Part shown: positions 18,301 to 28,288 of the stretch, one piece after another
How the letters are laid out: each line of letters starts with the position of its first letter
Numbering within the stretch: position 1 is the first letter of the stretch
The notes under the pieces: generated by a model
The model's input: only the letters and a program-made list of their open reading frames with translations
Told to the model about the DNA's origin: nothing
Databases searched by the model: none
Assembly: GCA_964612675.1 (NCBI GenBank)
Contig: CAZTDD010000001.1
Coordinates: 62,001-126,000, forward strand
Origin: CAZTDD01 sp964612675
Lineage (GTDB): Bacteria; Hinthialibacterota; Hinthialibacteria; Hinthialibacterales; JAKPRU01
DNA: 64,000 bases
Direction of reading: 5' to 3'
Program-made: the position numbers and the translations under genes

Positions 18301-18380
18301 TAGAAAGTAGAAAAGACATTAGAGAGTAAAAGTCAACAGAGAGTAAAAAACATAGAGAGTAGAAGACATAGAGAGGAAAA
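18301..18380 (+). repeat. Purine-rich imperfect tandem repeat, ~5 units of 16-18 bp
   Basis: Units related to TAGAGAGTAAAAGACA start at 18301, 18319, 18337, 18353 and 18369 (last unit partial). Strand composition is almost entirely A/G. It sits between aspS and the palindromic repeat at 18385. Confidence 0.65.
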
Positions 18381-18384
18381 GGGT

Positions 18385-18412
18385 GCCACCCCCAATTCCG
18401 CTTGGGGGTGGC
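18385..18412. repeat. Palindromic intergenic repeat, copy 1
   Basis: Perfect hairpin: arm GCCACCCCCAA (18385-18395), six-base loop, arm TTGGGGGTGGC (18402-18412). The extended 32-base unit (18381-18412) recurs, inverted and with two mismatches each, at 56999-57030 and 57982-58013. The palindrome could also help end aspS transcription, though no T-run follows. Confidence 0.75.
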
Positions 18413-18488
18413 GGACTCCTACACCACGTATTGGCTGCTCACCCAGCGTCTTAAGAACCTTCAGCTTGGTGTTGATAAGGTTCATACC

Positions 18489-21400
18489 ATGCGACAAATT
18501 CGAAGAATATTGTTTCCGTCTGTGTTTAGAGTCTATGGATTACCAGCAATTGCGTTGCTGTTCGCCGGCCTGTTTTTTCCTGCAACACTATCCGGTGAAC
18601 CGGTAGTCGGAATCATCAGCGGGAGTTTTCCCGATACGCCCTCCGCCGGCGACCCGCTGTCGCTCTCCCCATTCTTGAAGGAAAACGGGATCTCCTCCGT
18701 TATCGTCGATGCATTCGAACTCCTGAAACCGGAAGGAATCAGTCCCGAGGATTTTGATATCCTGCTGTTTCCGAACGGGGCCTATTTTCCTCTGGAAGCT
18801 CGGGAGAATTTCGTTCAGTACCTTCAGTCGGGCGGGTGTTTTATAAGCCTCGGAGGATATGCATTCGACCATCTCTGCGAACGAGAAGGCGGCCGCTGGG
18901 TGGAGAAACTCGTCACCGATCCTGAGGAGTGGTTATCCGGACGAAAGGGCAGTCCCGGAGACACCATGGGACTTCGGCCGGAGCAGATCTCTGTCTTTGA
19001 CCCTACATACAAATTTCAGAGGGTCCGCAAAATCGTCACCGCGCCCGGCCAACAGATGCTGAAGAAGCAATTCGACGTTGAGACATTTGTGCGGGGTTTC
19101 GCGGCCACTGCCATGTCGGGGAGCAACAATCCAGTCTTTCCGAGAAATTACGCCCGCTGGATATCGCTTCTGGAGGCGCGAGACCGATACGGCCGTCCGT
19201 CGGGCAGCGTCCTGGCGGCAATGTTCCACCATGACGGTCCGTACAAGGGATCTGCGTGGGCGTTCTCAGGCGTCACGAGTGCTGACCTGTTTTCACGACC
19301 GGCGAGCCCGCTCCGCGGCAGCCTGGTCGAAACGATTCGCAACCTTCGACGACGTGTTTTCCTGGTGGCCTCCGACACTCATCAAGTTTCGTATCTAGCC
19401 CAGGAAGGGGTCGCCCTGACCGTTCGTCTCGCGAATTATGGTCCGGAATCGTTCTCCGGCCGGATGTTCGTGATGGCGGGAGATACCAGTGTAGGGGAAG
19501 CGGATGTGGCTGTCGCTCCGGAGACCGAGCATGTGGCAAGTTTCTCCGTCGAGTCGACTGCATTCGCTGAGTCGAACGGTCTCTACAGGGTAGAGATCCG
19601 CGAAGGGGACAACGTCGTAGATGCCATTCACGGCGGAGTTGTTCTTCTTGGCGAGGCAACCAGCGGACCGCTGTCGCAGATCGACGTGCGAGACAATGTA
19701 TTTACTATTCGAAACCGACCGACATTCTTGTTTGGAACGAATCAAACCGGCATGGTCTGGTTCACACCGCTGGAGAATCCTTATGTCTGGCGTCACGATC
19801 TATGGTGGATGAGAGATCACGGTTTACGAATGCTTCGACTTCTCCATTTCTCTCCGTACGCTGCTCAGGGATTCGAGGGCAAGGGCGCCCATGAGCCGCA
19901 GGACCTTGCGGCGACACCCCCGGAACGCTTGCAAAAGGAAACCGATGCGCTGGTCCGCCTCTGTCGGGAAGAAGGCGCGATATTGTTTCTGACACTCCAT
20001 GATTGGCTCGAGGAAGAGCTGTCGCGGTCGGATCTGCAGGCCCAGAGGAAGTGGAATCGATTCTGGGCCGATCGCTACAAAGACGATCCTCATGTAATAT
20101 TTGATATCCAAAACGAACCCCACATCGGCTTCTCCGACAACCCCGATATTGTACGCCTTTGGAACAACTATCTACGTGAAACCTATCGGACGGATGAGGC
20201 GCTTCGGGCTGCATGGACTGTGTCTCCACCTGAAGCATCCATTGGATCGATTCCGTTCGTTGAATGTCCAAATGAATGGGACAGTGTTCGCCAGCTCGAT
20301 GTGAATATATTTCGGGTTCAGCTGTTGGAAAGGTGGCTCGAAGAGAATGTCGAAGGTGTGAAAGACGGCAACCCAAAAGCTTTGGTCACTGTAGGATTCC
20401 TCCCTGACTTCCAAAGTGCGGAAAAATTACTGGCTACGGAGAATCTGGACTACGCCAATACCCATTATTACGGCCCCCTTCATGATTTTCCTTTGCATCT
20501 CAAGATGTTGGACCGATGCTTCGAGGGAAAATCACTCACGTTGGGGGAATTCGGAGCGCAAGAAGCACATCATGCAAGAGTAAACGGCGAGGAAGGTCTC
20601 TTCATCGAACCGTCGGTCGATCGGTATCTGGCGGTTGTTCACGAATCGATAGGACTCGGTGCGGGATTCGTGCTCAACTGGTGTTTGAAGGATATGCCGG
20701 ACGCCATCTTCCCCTGGGGGCTTACCTATGCCCAGGACGGAGTAGACAAGGCCTGGGCGAAAACCTACCGAAACACGGCTTTGTTCTTTTCCACATTTGT
20801 ACCGAGCCATGAAACGCCGGAAGTGTTTCTGCTCGTTCCCGACGCTCACCGCTTGGGCGGCCGCAGCTGGGAAATTACTCGCGGAATCTTCACCTCGATT
20901 GAATGGCTGCTTTCGGAGCACGTTGATTTCGGGGTGATCAATGAACGAGATCTAAACCAGCTCCCAGAGGGTGTCAAACTCCTGATCTGGCCCATCCCGT
21001 ATTGTCCGAGCGACGAAACCTGCGTCGCCGTGCACGCCTTCGCCTACGGCGGTGGACATGTCTATTTTTCCGGCGATATCGCTTACGATCGAAATCGAAA
21101 ACGTACCAGGACCAGCCGGTTCCAGGCACTTGGATTCACTCCCCCGCCTGAGTTTCCACCGCTGCAATATCCGGAAAGTGCCGATATTCCTGCCGCCGCA
21201 TCCGTTCAGATCGGCTCGGGCACAATGACGTTCCTTCCCTGGCCTGCCGAGCTCTACCCCGATCGTATCCAGGGGGAGAGCCCCTACGCTCATCTTATAG
21301 AGGCATCTGAGGTCAATCCTATCGAGATAACACCGGACGATCCGGCGCTGCACGCCTATCGAGTCCCGGAGCGAACCGGAGAGAGCTATCTGTTCTTCCG

Positions 21401-21884
21401 GATGGATCCTGACCGCACGCCGATCGAATACCGTACAGTCATCAACGCAACGGACACGGTTTTCTCGGTTGGTGGGTATCGCGGAGCCTTGTTCTCGTTC
21501 AACCGGCGCGGGGAGTTGATGGCATACGAAGGACAGGGGCGGATGAGCATCGGCGGAGAAGACAGAATCAGGTCCACTGGAAGCGTCATGCTCCGAGCGC
21601 TTGGTTCTCAACCACTAGCCGACTCCAACTACCTGGCAGTCTTCCCAATCGATGAAGGGACCGTAGAGATAGAGAACAAAACACTGGAGAATCCTCTCTG
21701 CCTGGTCGGGGAGTTTGTCGACACGGAGTGGCGAACGTACGAGACGTTTGAACCGGTAAAGAAGAACGACGGTTTCATCTCCGTCGAAATCGACAATGAT
21801 CGCGCAACGTGCATCCTCATCCTCTGCGAGAAAGAGAGAGAATCTGCAGCGGCCCGTTGGATCGAACGACGATTGCGGCTTTGA
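18489..21884 (+). CDS. Large secreted multi-domain glycoside hydrolase (GH5/GH42-like clan A barrel)
   Basis: 1131 residues from ATG 18489. A signal peptide (RVYGLPAIALLFAGLFFPATLSG) is followed by a glutamine-amidotransferase-like Rossmann domain (~25-130; VGIISGSFPDT, DILLFPNGAYF, GGCFISLGGYAF). Then comes a beta-rich domain (~300-400) and a TIM barrel (~430-780) with FDIQNEPHIGF carrying the acid/base Glu (~541) and LTLGEFGAQEAHH carrying the nucleophile (~685). A second amidotransferase-like module (RGIFTSIEWLLSEHVDFGVINERDL ... GGGHVYFSGDIAYD) and a C-terminal beta domain follow. Catalytic residues look intact. The layout resembles secreted beta-glycosidases of the GH5/GH42 type, but the subfamily and substrate are unknown. 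An earlier in-frame start at 18402 would put 29 residues before the signal and is unlikely. Confidence 0.8.
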   Translation: MRQIRRILFPSVFRVYGLPAIALLFAGLFFPATLSGEPVVGIISGSFPDTPSAGDPLSLSPFLKENGISSVIVDAFELLKPEGISPEDFDILLFPNGAYFPLEARENFVQYLQSGGCFISLGGYAFDHLCEREGGRWVEKLVTDPEEWLSGRKGSPGDTMGLRPEQISVFDPTYKFQRVRKIVTAPGQQMLKKQFDVETFVRGFAATAMSGSNNPVFPRNYARWISLLEARDRYGRPSGSVLAAMFHHDGPYKGSAWAFSGVTSADLFSRPASPLRGSLVETIRNLRRRVFLVASDTHQVSYLAQEGVALTVRLANYGPESFSGRMFVMAGDTSVGEADVAVAPETEHVASFSVESTAFAESNGLYRVEIREGDNVVDAIHGGVVLLGEATSGPLSQIDVRDNVFTIRNRPTFLFGTNQTGMVWFTPLENPYVWRHDLWWMRDHGLRMLRLLHFSPYAAQGFEGKGAHEPQDLAATPPERLQKETDALVRLCREEGAILFLTLHDWLEEELSRSDLQAQRKWNRFWADRYKDDPHVIFDIQNEPHIGFSDNPDIVRLWNNYLRETYRTDEALRAAWTVSPPEASIGSIPFVECPNEWDSVRQLDVNIFRVQLLERWLEENVEGVKDGNPKALVTVGFLPDFQSAEKLLATENLDYANTHYYGPLHDFPLHLKMLDRCFEGKSLTLGEFGAQEAHHARVNGEEGLFIEPSVDRYLAVVHESIGLGAGFVLNWCLKDMPDAIFPWGLTYAQDGVDKAWAKTYRNTALFFSTFVPSHETPEVFLLVPDAHRLGGRSWEITRGIFTSIEWLLSEHVDFGVINERDLNQLPEGVKLLIWPIPYCPSDETCVAVHAFAYGGGHVYFSGDIAYDRNRKRTRTSRFQALGFTPPPEFPPLQYPESADIPAAASVQIGSGTMTFLPWPAELYPDRIQGESPYAHLIEASEVNPIEITPDDPALHAYRVPERTGESYLFFRMDPDRTPIEYRTVINATDTVFSVGGYRGALFSFNRRGELMAYEGQGRMSIGGEDRIRSTGSVMLRALGSQPLADSNYLAVFPIDEGTVEIENKTLENPLCLVGEFVDTEWRTYETFEPVKKNDGFISVEIDNDRATCILILCEKERESAAARWIERRLRL

Positions 21885-22021
21885 CACCGTATCCATAGAC
21901 CGACACGCTGAGTCGTCGATCTGCGATTTCGATTCAAACCCGCCTTTGTTCGAGAACGCGCCGCCGCTAGACTGAAAGATAGGTTCATTCGGGTAGAACA
22001 AAAACGGGGAGGATCACACAT

Positions 22022-23476
22022 ATGCGAATTCTGATCCTGGCTTCTGAGGTAATGCCCTTAGCCAAAACAGGCGGGCTGGCCGACGTCGCGGGTGCGCTTC
22101 CGATCGCGCTGTCACGACTCGGTCACGATGTTGCTGTGTCCCTACCCAAGTACCGAACCGTCACACAGAAGAACGCGGCGACCGAATTACTCGCCAATGT
22201 GTCTGTTCTGGTCGGAGCGGAATTCATACAAGGGCAGATCGAGAAAACAACCTTATCCGATACCAGCGTACCGGTGTTTTTAGTCGCACAGGACGGCTAC
22301 TTCGACCGGGAGAACCTTTACGATTACAACGGCAGAGGCTATCGAGACAATCTCGCTCGGTTCAGTTTCTTCTGCCGAAGCATTCTGCAGTGGCTGGAGC
22401 GTTCGGACTGGGTTCCCGACATTATCCACTGCAACGACTGGCAGACCGCTCTTGTCCCACTATTGCTGAAAACCGAATACGCCAACCATCCGAAACTGAG
22501 TAAAATCAAAACACTGTTTTCCGTGCATAATCTCTCCTACCAGGGGCTGTTCCCAGCGGAACAAATCTCCGTTGCCGGGATCGGCTGGGAACATTTTCAC
22601 ATCGACGGTATCGAGTTCTGGGGACAGATCAATCTCATGAAGGGCGGGCTGGTTTTCGCCGATCACATCTCTACTGTCAGCGACAGATATAGCAAGGAGA
22701 TCCTGACAAAGGAATATGGTTCGGGACTCGACGGGGTACTCCAAAGACGAGCGGGTCGGCTGCATGGAATTCTGAATGGTGCGGATTACACGACCTGGAA
22801 CCCCGAATACGACGAGAACCTCGTTCAGACATATACACCCCAGACAGTAACGACCGGCAAGGCTGCGAACAAACAGAAACTGATCGAGGAATTCGAACTC
22901 GCACCGGACTCCATTGACAAACCATTGGTCGGCGTCGTTTCCCGGCTCGCTTACCAGAAAGGGATCGATCTCTTCATCGAATCGGTTCCGGACATTGTCG
23001 AACGCGATGTTCGGCTTGCTGTGTTGGGGATGGGTGAACCGAATTTGGAAGATGCGCTGCTTCAGTTGTCGAGGGAATTCGAAGGAAAACTCGGGGTCAA
23101 GAACACATTCGATGACCCGCTCTCGCATCTCACCCAAGCCGGAGCGGACTTGTTCATTGTCCCTTCCCGGTACGAGCCCTGCGGATTGACACAGTTGTAC
23201 AGTCTGAAATACGGTACGATTCCGATCGTTCGCAACACAGGCGGCCTTGCAGACACAGTCACCGATGTCGACAAAGATCCCGAGGGGAATGGCTTCGTAT
23301 TCGACGATTCTTCCTCGGAAGCGCTGGTCGGGGCTGTCGAGCGAGCCCAAAAAGTGTTCCGGGATAAGCAGCGCTGGAATGAAATCATCCAGCGGGCGAT
23401 GTCACAGGATTTCTCATGGAATACGTCCGCAAAATCGTATGAAGACTTGTACCGCCTGATCCTGCAAAGCGACTGA
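22022..23476 (+). CDS. glgA: Glycogen (starch) synthase, ADP-glucose type
   Basis: 484 residues, with GGGAGG ten bases before the ATG. The N-terminus MRILILASEVMPLAKTGGLADV contains the KTGGL ADP-glucose-binding loop. Other GT5 landmarks are HCNDWQTALVPLLL, FSVHNLSYQGLFP, GILNGADYTTWNP, VVSRLAYQKGIDL and PSRYEPCGLTQLYSLKYGTIPIVR. It extends alpha-1,4-glucan chains from ADP-glucose. It lies 39 bases upstream of a GH57 glucanotransferase-type gene on the same strand, suggesting an alpha-glucan synthesis or remodelling operon. No glgC or GH13 glgB is in the window. Confidence 0.96.
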   Translation: MRILILASEVMPLAKTGGLADVAGALPIALSRLGHDVAVSLPKYRTVTQKNAATELLANVSVLVGAEFIQGQIEKTTLSDTSVPVFLVAQDGYFDRENLYDYNGRGYRDNLARFSFFCRSILQWLERSDWVPDIIHCNDWQTALVPLLLKTEYANHPKLSKIKTLFSVHNLSYQGLFPAEQISVAGIGWEHFHIDGIEFWGQINLMKGGLVFADHISTVSDRYSKEILTKEYGSGLDGVLQRRAGRLHGILNGADYTTWNPEYDENLVQTYTPQTVTTGKAANKQKLIEEFELAPDSIDKPLVGVVSRLAYQKGIDLFIESVPDIVERDVRLAVLGMGEPNLEDALLQLSREFEGKLGVKNTFDDPLSHLTQAGADLFIVPSRYEPCGLTQLYSLKYGTIPIVRNTGGLADTVTDVDKDPEGNGFVFDDSSSEALVGAVERAQKVFRDKQRWNEIIQRAMSQDFSWNTSAKSYEDLYRLILQSD

Positions 23477-23515
23477 CAAGTACGCAAAAACCCACAGTTA
23501 GGTACAGCAACGAAT

Positions 23516-25630
23516 ATGGTTTCGAAGAAGAAGATCAACCTTTGTCTATTCTGGCATCAGCATCAGCCTTCGTATTACGACCCGGACGTCAACGAATTAA
23601 TCATGCCGTGGGTGCGGCTGCATTCAACAAAAGACTATGTGGACGTCGCCCTTGCGGCCGAACGATTTCCCGATGTCCATCAGACAATAAACCTCGTTCC
23701 GAGTCTTATCGAGCAAATCAGCGGCTATCTCGACAACAGCCTGACCGATACATCCCTTCGACTCTCTCAGAAACGTGCCGAGGAACTGACCGAAAACGAG
23801 AAACGCTATCTTCTCAATTACTTCTTCGATGCAAACGAGCAGTGGATGATCCGGCCTTATCGGCGTTACAAGAATCTCCTTCGACAAAGGAACTTGTCCA
23901 TCGAGCGATGCCTGACTCAGTTCTCGCCTCAGGATTTTCGCGATCTCCAGGTCTGGTTCAACCTTGTTTGGATCGACCCCCTGTTTCGAAACGATCCCGA
24001 ACGTTCTCTCGCCAAGTTGATGGAAAAGGGGGAAGGATTTACGGAAGAAGAGAAACAGTCGGTTTTGGCCGAACACCAACGCATCATGACCGAGGTGGTT
24101 CCGACACATCGTCGTCTTCTGGAGAACGGAATCATCGAGGTAACGACAACCCCGTTCTATCATCCGATTCTGCCTCTGCTCTGCGATTCCGACTCCGCCA
24201 AAGAAGCCCTGCCGAGAGATCCGCTCCCCAGTCCCGCCTTCCGCTCTCCGGAGGATGCCAAAGTCCACGTCGCACGCGCCATCGAGCAGTACAAGGAGCT
24301 ATTCGGCTGTGCGCCGAACGGGATGTGGCCCGCGGAAGGCTCCGTTTCGGAAGAAGCAATGAGTCTGCTGGTCGAACAGGGAATCCAGTGGGCAGCAACG
24401 GATGAGGGAGTCCTTTTCCGATCGGTGGTGAAGAGAAGCAAATCCAAGATCCATCCATACCAGCCGTTCAAAGTAGAAACCCCCGAAGGACCGATCACGA
24501 TGATCTTCCGGGATCACCGACTTTCGGATCTTATCGGATTCGACTACTCCCGCTTTCCGTCCGAGCGAGCGGCGGATGATTTTGTCTCGCGGCTGCATGA
24601 GATCGGGCAGGACCACGACGGACAGTGCACGATCTTTGTGATCCTCGATGGCGAGAATTGCTGGGAATATTACCCTGACGACGGACTGCCGTTCCTGGAG
24701 GCGCTGTATTCCCGGCTCAGCTCCGACAAGAACATTGAATGTTGCACCGTGAGCGAGGCACTGGAGAAACACCCTCCGAAAGAGACGATCACCCGGCTTT
24801 TCCCCGCCTCCTGGATCGATACAAATTTCCGAATCTGGATTGCAGGTTCCGAAACCAATCAGGCCTGGGATTATTTGCGACAAACACGTTTCGCCCTGGT
24901 CCGCGGTCAAGACAAACTAACCGACGAAGAGCGAAAGAAAGCGTGGGAGCAAATCTATGTCGCCGAGGGAAGTGATTGGTTCTGGTGGTACTGCGAGTAT
25001 CATCCCTCGCATCACGCCCTCACTCTCGATCGAATCTTCCGAAACCGACTCATCGAGGTGTACCACATCCTCGGGCAGGAGCCGCCAAGCCGTCTGCTCC
25101 GCCCCATTCGCGCGAAAGGTCAGGCGACCCCGGCGGCCGGCGGCCGGCTCTTCCGCAAACCGAATCCGCTCGGAAAAGGCTTCTTCGAGTGGGCGGGAGC
25201 CAGCGAGTATCTGGCGGGCAAAGCGGGCGGCGCTATGCATCGGACCAGCTTCGAAATCACACGCATTCTGTACGGTGTCACCGAAAATTTCCTGGCGCTT
25301 CGTATCGAAACCACTCCACGCCTTGCGCATTCTCTCTCGCTGGGCCAGTCGCAGATTCGTTTGATCTGTGTGTCGCCGATTGAAAAGGAAATCGAATTAG
25401 ACGATAGAAACAAGAATCTGGAGGCGGTTCAAGTTCAGAACGCGTTCGTAGTATCGCTCGATCTTCAAAACTTCCTAACTTCTCCTGAAAACGCTGTAAC
25501 AACGACAACTTTCGAATTCTCTCTGGAGGTATCGGAAAACGGCGAGACAGTCGAACGCTGTCCGGAAGAAGGCATCTTTTCGGTTCCCCTGCCCGGCCCT
25601 CATCTGCATCTCCAACGCTGGTTCGTGTAA
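23516..25630 (+). CDS. GH57 family alpha-glucan-active enzyme
   Basis: 704 residues. The N-terminus NLCLFWHQHQPSYYDPD is conserved region 1 of GH57. NGMWPAEGSVSEEAM (~271) carries the presumed nucleophile Glu, ILDGENCWEYYPDDG (~377) the region with the acid, and GSDWFWWYCEYHPSHH (~485) region 5. The C-terminal ~180 residues form an extra beta-rich domain. No signal peptide, so cytoplasmic. GH57 enzymes act as amylases, amylopullulanases, 4-alpha-glucanotransferases or branching enzymes. Proximity to glgA suggests glycogen branching or turnover, but activity cannot be assigned from sequence alone. Confidence 0.9.
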   Translation: MVSKKKINLCLFWHQHQPSYYDPDVNELIMPWVRLHSTKDYVDVALAAERFPDVHQTINLVPSLIEQISGYLDNSLTDTSLRLSQKRAEELTENEKRYLLNYFFDANEQWMIRPYRRYKNLLRQRNLSIERCLTQFSPQDFRDLQVWFNLVWIDPLFRNDPERSLAKLMEKGEGFTEEEKQSVLAEHQRIMTEVVPTHRRLLENGIIEVTTTPFYHPILPLLCDSDSAKEALPRDPLPSPAFRSPEDAKVHVARAIEQYKELFGCAPNGMWPAEGSVSEEAMSLLVEQGIQWAATDEGVLFRSVVKRSKSKIHPYQPFKVETPEGPITMIFRDHRLSDLIGFDYSRFPSERAADDFVSRLHEIGQDHDGQCTIFVILDGENCWEYYPDDGLPFLEALYSRLSSDKNIECCTVSEALEKHPPKETITRLFPASWIDTNFRIWIAGSETNQAWDYLRQTRFALVRGQDKLTDEERKKAWEQIYVAEGSDWFWWYCEYHPSHHALTLDRIFRNRLIEVYHILGQEPPSRLLRPIRAKGQATPAAGGRLFRKPNPLGKGFFEWAGASEYLAGKAGGAMHRTSFEITRILYGVTENFLALRIETTPRLAHSLSLGQSQIRLICVSPIEKEIELDDRNKNLEAVQVQNAFVVSLDLQNFLTSPENAVTTTTFEFSLEVSENGETVERCPEEGIFSVPLPGPHLHLQRWFV

Positions 25631-25780
25631 TCTTTGGAGGGACTATGCCGATGGCATCCAGCTAGAGATCACTGGAAGACATCATCGGGGCGAGCCTCCC
25701 GGTGAGCCGAAGAACAGAAAGAATCGGCTCAGCAGGAGCTTCGCCCTCCCGAGCGTAACAGATTTGGGGACGGAGCCATT

Positions 25781-27202
25781 TTGAGCGCTGCTAAAAGTAA
25801 AACCACATACGCCTGCTCCGCATGCGGTGGCACTCAGCCGAGATGGTTCGGTCGATGTCCGCAATGCGGTGCGTGGAATACAGCCTCCGAGGAAGTCCAA
25901 CAGTCAGGCGAACCGCGTACTGCGGCATTCGCCTCGGCCAAAATGAAGGGAAACGCCCCCGTTTCGATAACAGAAGCCGCCGGGGACGAGACCGCCCGCC
26001 TCGTAACAGGCCTCTCCGAAGTGGATCGAACGCTCGGCGGCGGACTCCTCCCCGGTGCCGCACTCCTGCTCGGTGGAGAGCCCGGCATCGGGAAATCTAC
26101 GATCCTTCTTCAAATCTGCGACGCGGTCGCTCAGCAATATGGTACGGTGGTCTATATCACTGGCGAGGAGTCGTTATCCCAGATTCGGCTTCGTGCCGAG
26201 CGGATGGGCGTCCAGTCGCCAAATACGCTGGTCAAGGCCGAAACCCGGCTCGAAGAGATTGTGGCAACCATCCGAACTCTGCGTCCGTGCCTGGCTGTGG
26301 TCGATTCAATTCAAACCACCTACTGGAGCGAGCTGGGGGCCGCACCGGGGAGTGTTGGACAGGTACGCGATTGTTCCGCAATCCTGATCCGGCTGGCGAA
26401 AGAAACAGGGACGCCCGTTATCCTCGTCGGACAGGTGACGAAGGAAGGCAGCATCGCCGGCCCCAAAGTGATGGAACATCTCGTGGACGTCGTTCTCTAC
26501 TTCGAAGGCGACCAGCACTATACCTACCGCATTCTTCGGGTGACCAAGAATCGATTCGGTTCGACCCATGAGATTGGCGTGTTTGAAATGACCGGGAAAG
26601 GCCTGAGAGAAGTCGACGATGCGTCGATGGCCTTTTTAGGCAAAGGGTTCAGCCGCCCGCCGGGGTCGCTGGTTACGGTAATTCTACAGGGGAACCGTCC
26701 ATTGCTGTTGGAAGTGCAGGCCCTGGTGACCCCGTTCCATGGATACGGATTTCCAAGACGGACGTGTTCCGGTGGAGACCCGAATCGTATCGCTATGATT
26801 CTGGCGGTATTGGAGAAGCGCCTTGGAATTCCTTTTGGCGCAAAAGATGTGTTCATCAATGTGACGGGAGGGTTTCGACTGGACGAGCCGGACTCCGATT
26901 TGGCTCTGGCGCTGGCGATGGTCTCCAGCGATCGGGACGAGGCGTTGCCTTCCAGAACCGTGGTGTTCGGCGAGTTAGGCCTTTCGGGGGAAGTTCGCGG
27001 AGTGAAGGGCGCTGAACAGCGGGTGGCCGAGGCTTGTCAGCTCGGATTCACCAGCCAAATCATGCCCGCGGCAAATCTCCGGGACGTCGAAACAGCCTCG
27101 ATTGAACAAGCGGCCCCCCAGGGAGTAGAATCACTGCTACAAGCCATTGAAAGAGGATTCGGTGCGGAGATGCCCGATACGACTCCGTATTCACCGAGCT
27201 AG
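25781..27202 (+). CDS. radA: DNA repair protein RadA
   Basis: 473 residues. The TTG start at 25781 has GGAG about eight bases upstream and directly precedes the zinc finger: CSACGGTQPRWFGRCPQCGAWN (C4 type, ~11-30). The RecA-like ATPase has Walker A GEPGIGKST (~99) and VVDSIQTTY as Walker B. The RadA-specific KNRFGSTHEIG motif is at ~255, followed by the Lon-protease-like C-terminal domain (FINVTGGFRLDEPDSDLALAL). RadA promotes branch migration in recombinational repair. It is followed after three bases by a PIN-TRAM gene, an arrangement also common in Firmicutes (radA-yacL type). Confidence 0.96.
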   Translation: MSAAKSKTTYACSACGGTQPRWFGRCPQCGAWNTASEEVQQSGEPRTAAFASAKMKGNAPVSITEAAGDETARLVTGLSEVDRTLGGGLLPGAALLLGGEPGIGKSTILLQICDAVAQQYGTVVYITGEESLSQIRLRAERMGVQSPNTLVKAETRLEEIVATIRTLRPCLAVVDSIQTTYWSELGAAPGSVGQVRDCSAILIRLAKETGTPVILVGQVTKEGSIAGPKVMEHLVDVVLYFEGDQHYTYRILRVTKNRFGSTHEIGVFEMTGKGLREVDDASMAFLGKGFSRPPGSLVTVILQGNRPLLLEVQALVTPFHGYGFPRRTCSGGDPNRIAMILAVLEKRLGIPFGAKDVFINVTGGFRLDEPDSDLALALAMVSSDRDEALPSRTVVFGELGLSGEVRGVKGAEQRVAEACQLGFTSQIMPAANLRDVETASIEQAAPQGVESLLQAIERGFGAEMPDTTPYSPS

Positions 27203-27205
27203 ACA

Positions 27206-28288
27206 ATGAAGAGCCCCTACCTTCGTGCGGTTCGCATAATTTTCATCCTGCTGTCGTGCATCCTCAGCTATACCTACCTGCGACCGTTCGTTCCGTATTT
27301 CGATCCCAGCGGTTACAAGCTCCTGATCGCATGCCTTATCGTCGTACCCTGTTTTCTGGTGTATGTAGAGAGTCGAATCAAGGTCCTGTTTACTCAGGAA
27401 TTGGTCATGGGGCTTTTCGGTCTGGTTTGTGGATTATCGATCTCCACGCTGATACTCATCGTCATCCCCGAAAGCACTCCCGAGGAAACCAAAACACCGC
27501 TCCGCGTCGGCACCCACTTGCTGTTGGGTTACTTTGGAGCCGTAGTCGGCATCCGTTCCGCCCATCGCTTGGACTTCACAACAGCCAAGTTCATCACCCC
27601 CAGCGAAAGGCGGCTCTGGGGTGCGAAGTTTCTGGATACCTCGGTATTGATCGACGGGCGCATCGCAGATATGGCCGAGACGGGTTTTCTGGAAGGCCTT
27701 TTCATTGTGCCGAGCTTCGTTGTCGATGAACTCCAAGCCCTCTCGGATTCGACAAACCACCTGAAACGAAGCAAGGGCCGCCGTGGTATGGATATCCTGT
27801 CGCGCCTTCAGAGCTCTTCGTATATGGAACTGGAAGTGCTTGCTACCGAGCACCCCGGCCCGGACGGTGTGGACAAAGGCCTGATGCGCCTTGCCAAACA
27901 ACACGGCGGAACAGTCTACACGCTCGACTTCAACCTCTGCAAAATGGGGGAAATCGAACACGTGCAAACAATGAACCTGAACCAGCTCTCGCAGTCCATG
28001 AAGAGAGCAGTGCTGCCCGGCGAAATCCTATCGGTCCATGTCCTCCGCGAGGGAAAGGAAGAACACCAGGGCGTCGGATACCTGGAGGACGGCACCATGG
28101 TGGTCGTCGAGCGTGGAAGAAAATACATCGGCAAGGAAATCAGTGTCGAAGTATCGTCGATTCTTCAGACCGCTGCAGGCCAGATGATTTTCGCGCAGGT
28201 GCACAATGGTCAGTTGGATTCGAGCGAGCGAGCGAAACTACCCTCTTCCGGACGATCCCTCCCCGAGAAATCGGGCGAAACTGCATGA
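27206..28288 (+). CDS. Membrane-anchored PIN-TRAM domain protein (YacL-like)
   Basis: 360 residues. Four hydrophobic helices in the first ~115 residues precede a PIN nuclease domain (~140-255), with acidic residues in LDTSVLIDGRIADM, FVVDELQAL and YTLDFNLCKMG. A C-terminal TRAM RNA-binding domain follows (~285-345; GYLEDGTMVVVERGRKYIGKEISVEVSSIL). This is the YacL family, thought to be an RNase anchored to the membrane. The gene begins three bases after radA stops, an arrangement shared with other bacteria. The nuclease acidic residues appear intact. Confidence 0.9.
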   Translation: MKSPYLRAVRIIFILLSCILSYTYLRPFVPYFDPSGYKLLIACLIVVPCFLVYVESRIKVLFTQELVMGLFGLVCGLSISTLILIVIPESTPEETKTPLRVGTHLLLGYFGAVVGIRSAHRLDFTTAKFITPSERRLWGAKFLDTSVLIDGRIADMAETGFLEGLFIVPSFVVDELQALSDSTNHLKRSKGRRGMDILSRLQSSSYMELEVLATEHPGPDGVDKGLMRLAKQHGGTVYTLDFNLCKMGEIEHVQTMNLNQLSQSMKRAVLPGEILSVHVLREGKEEHQGVGYLEDGTMVVVERGRKYIGKEISVEVSSILQTAAGQMIFAQVHNGQLDSSERAKLPSSGRSLPEKSGETA

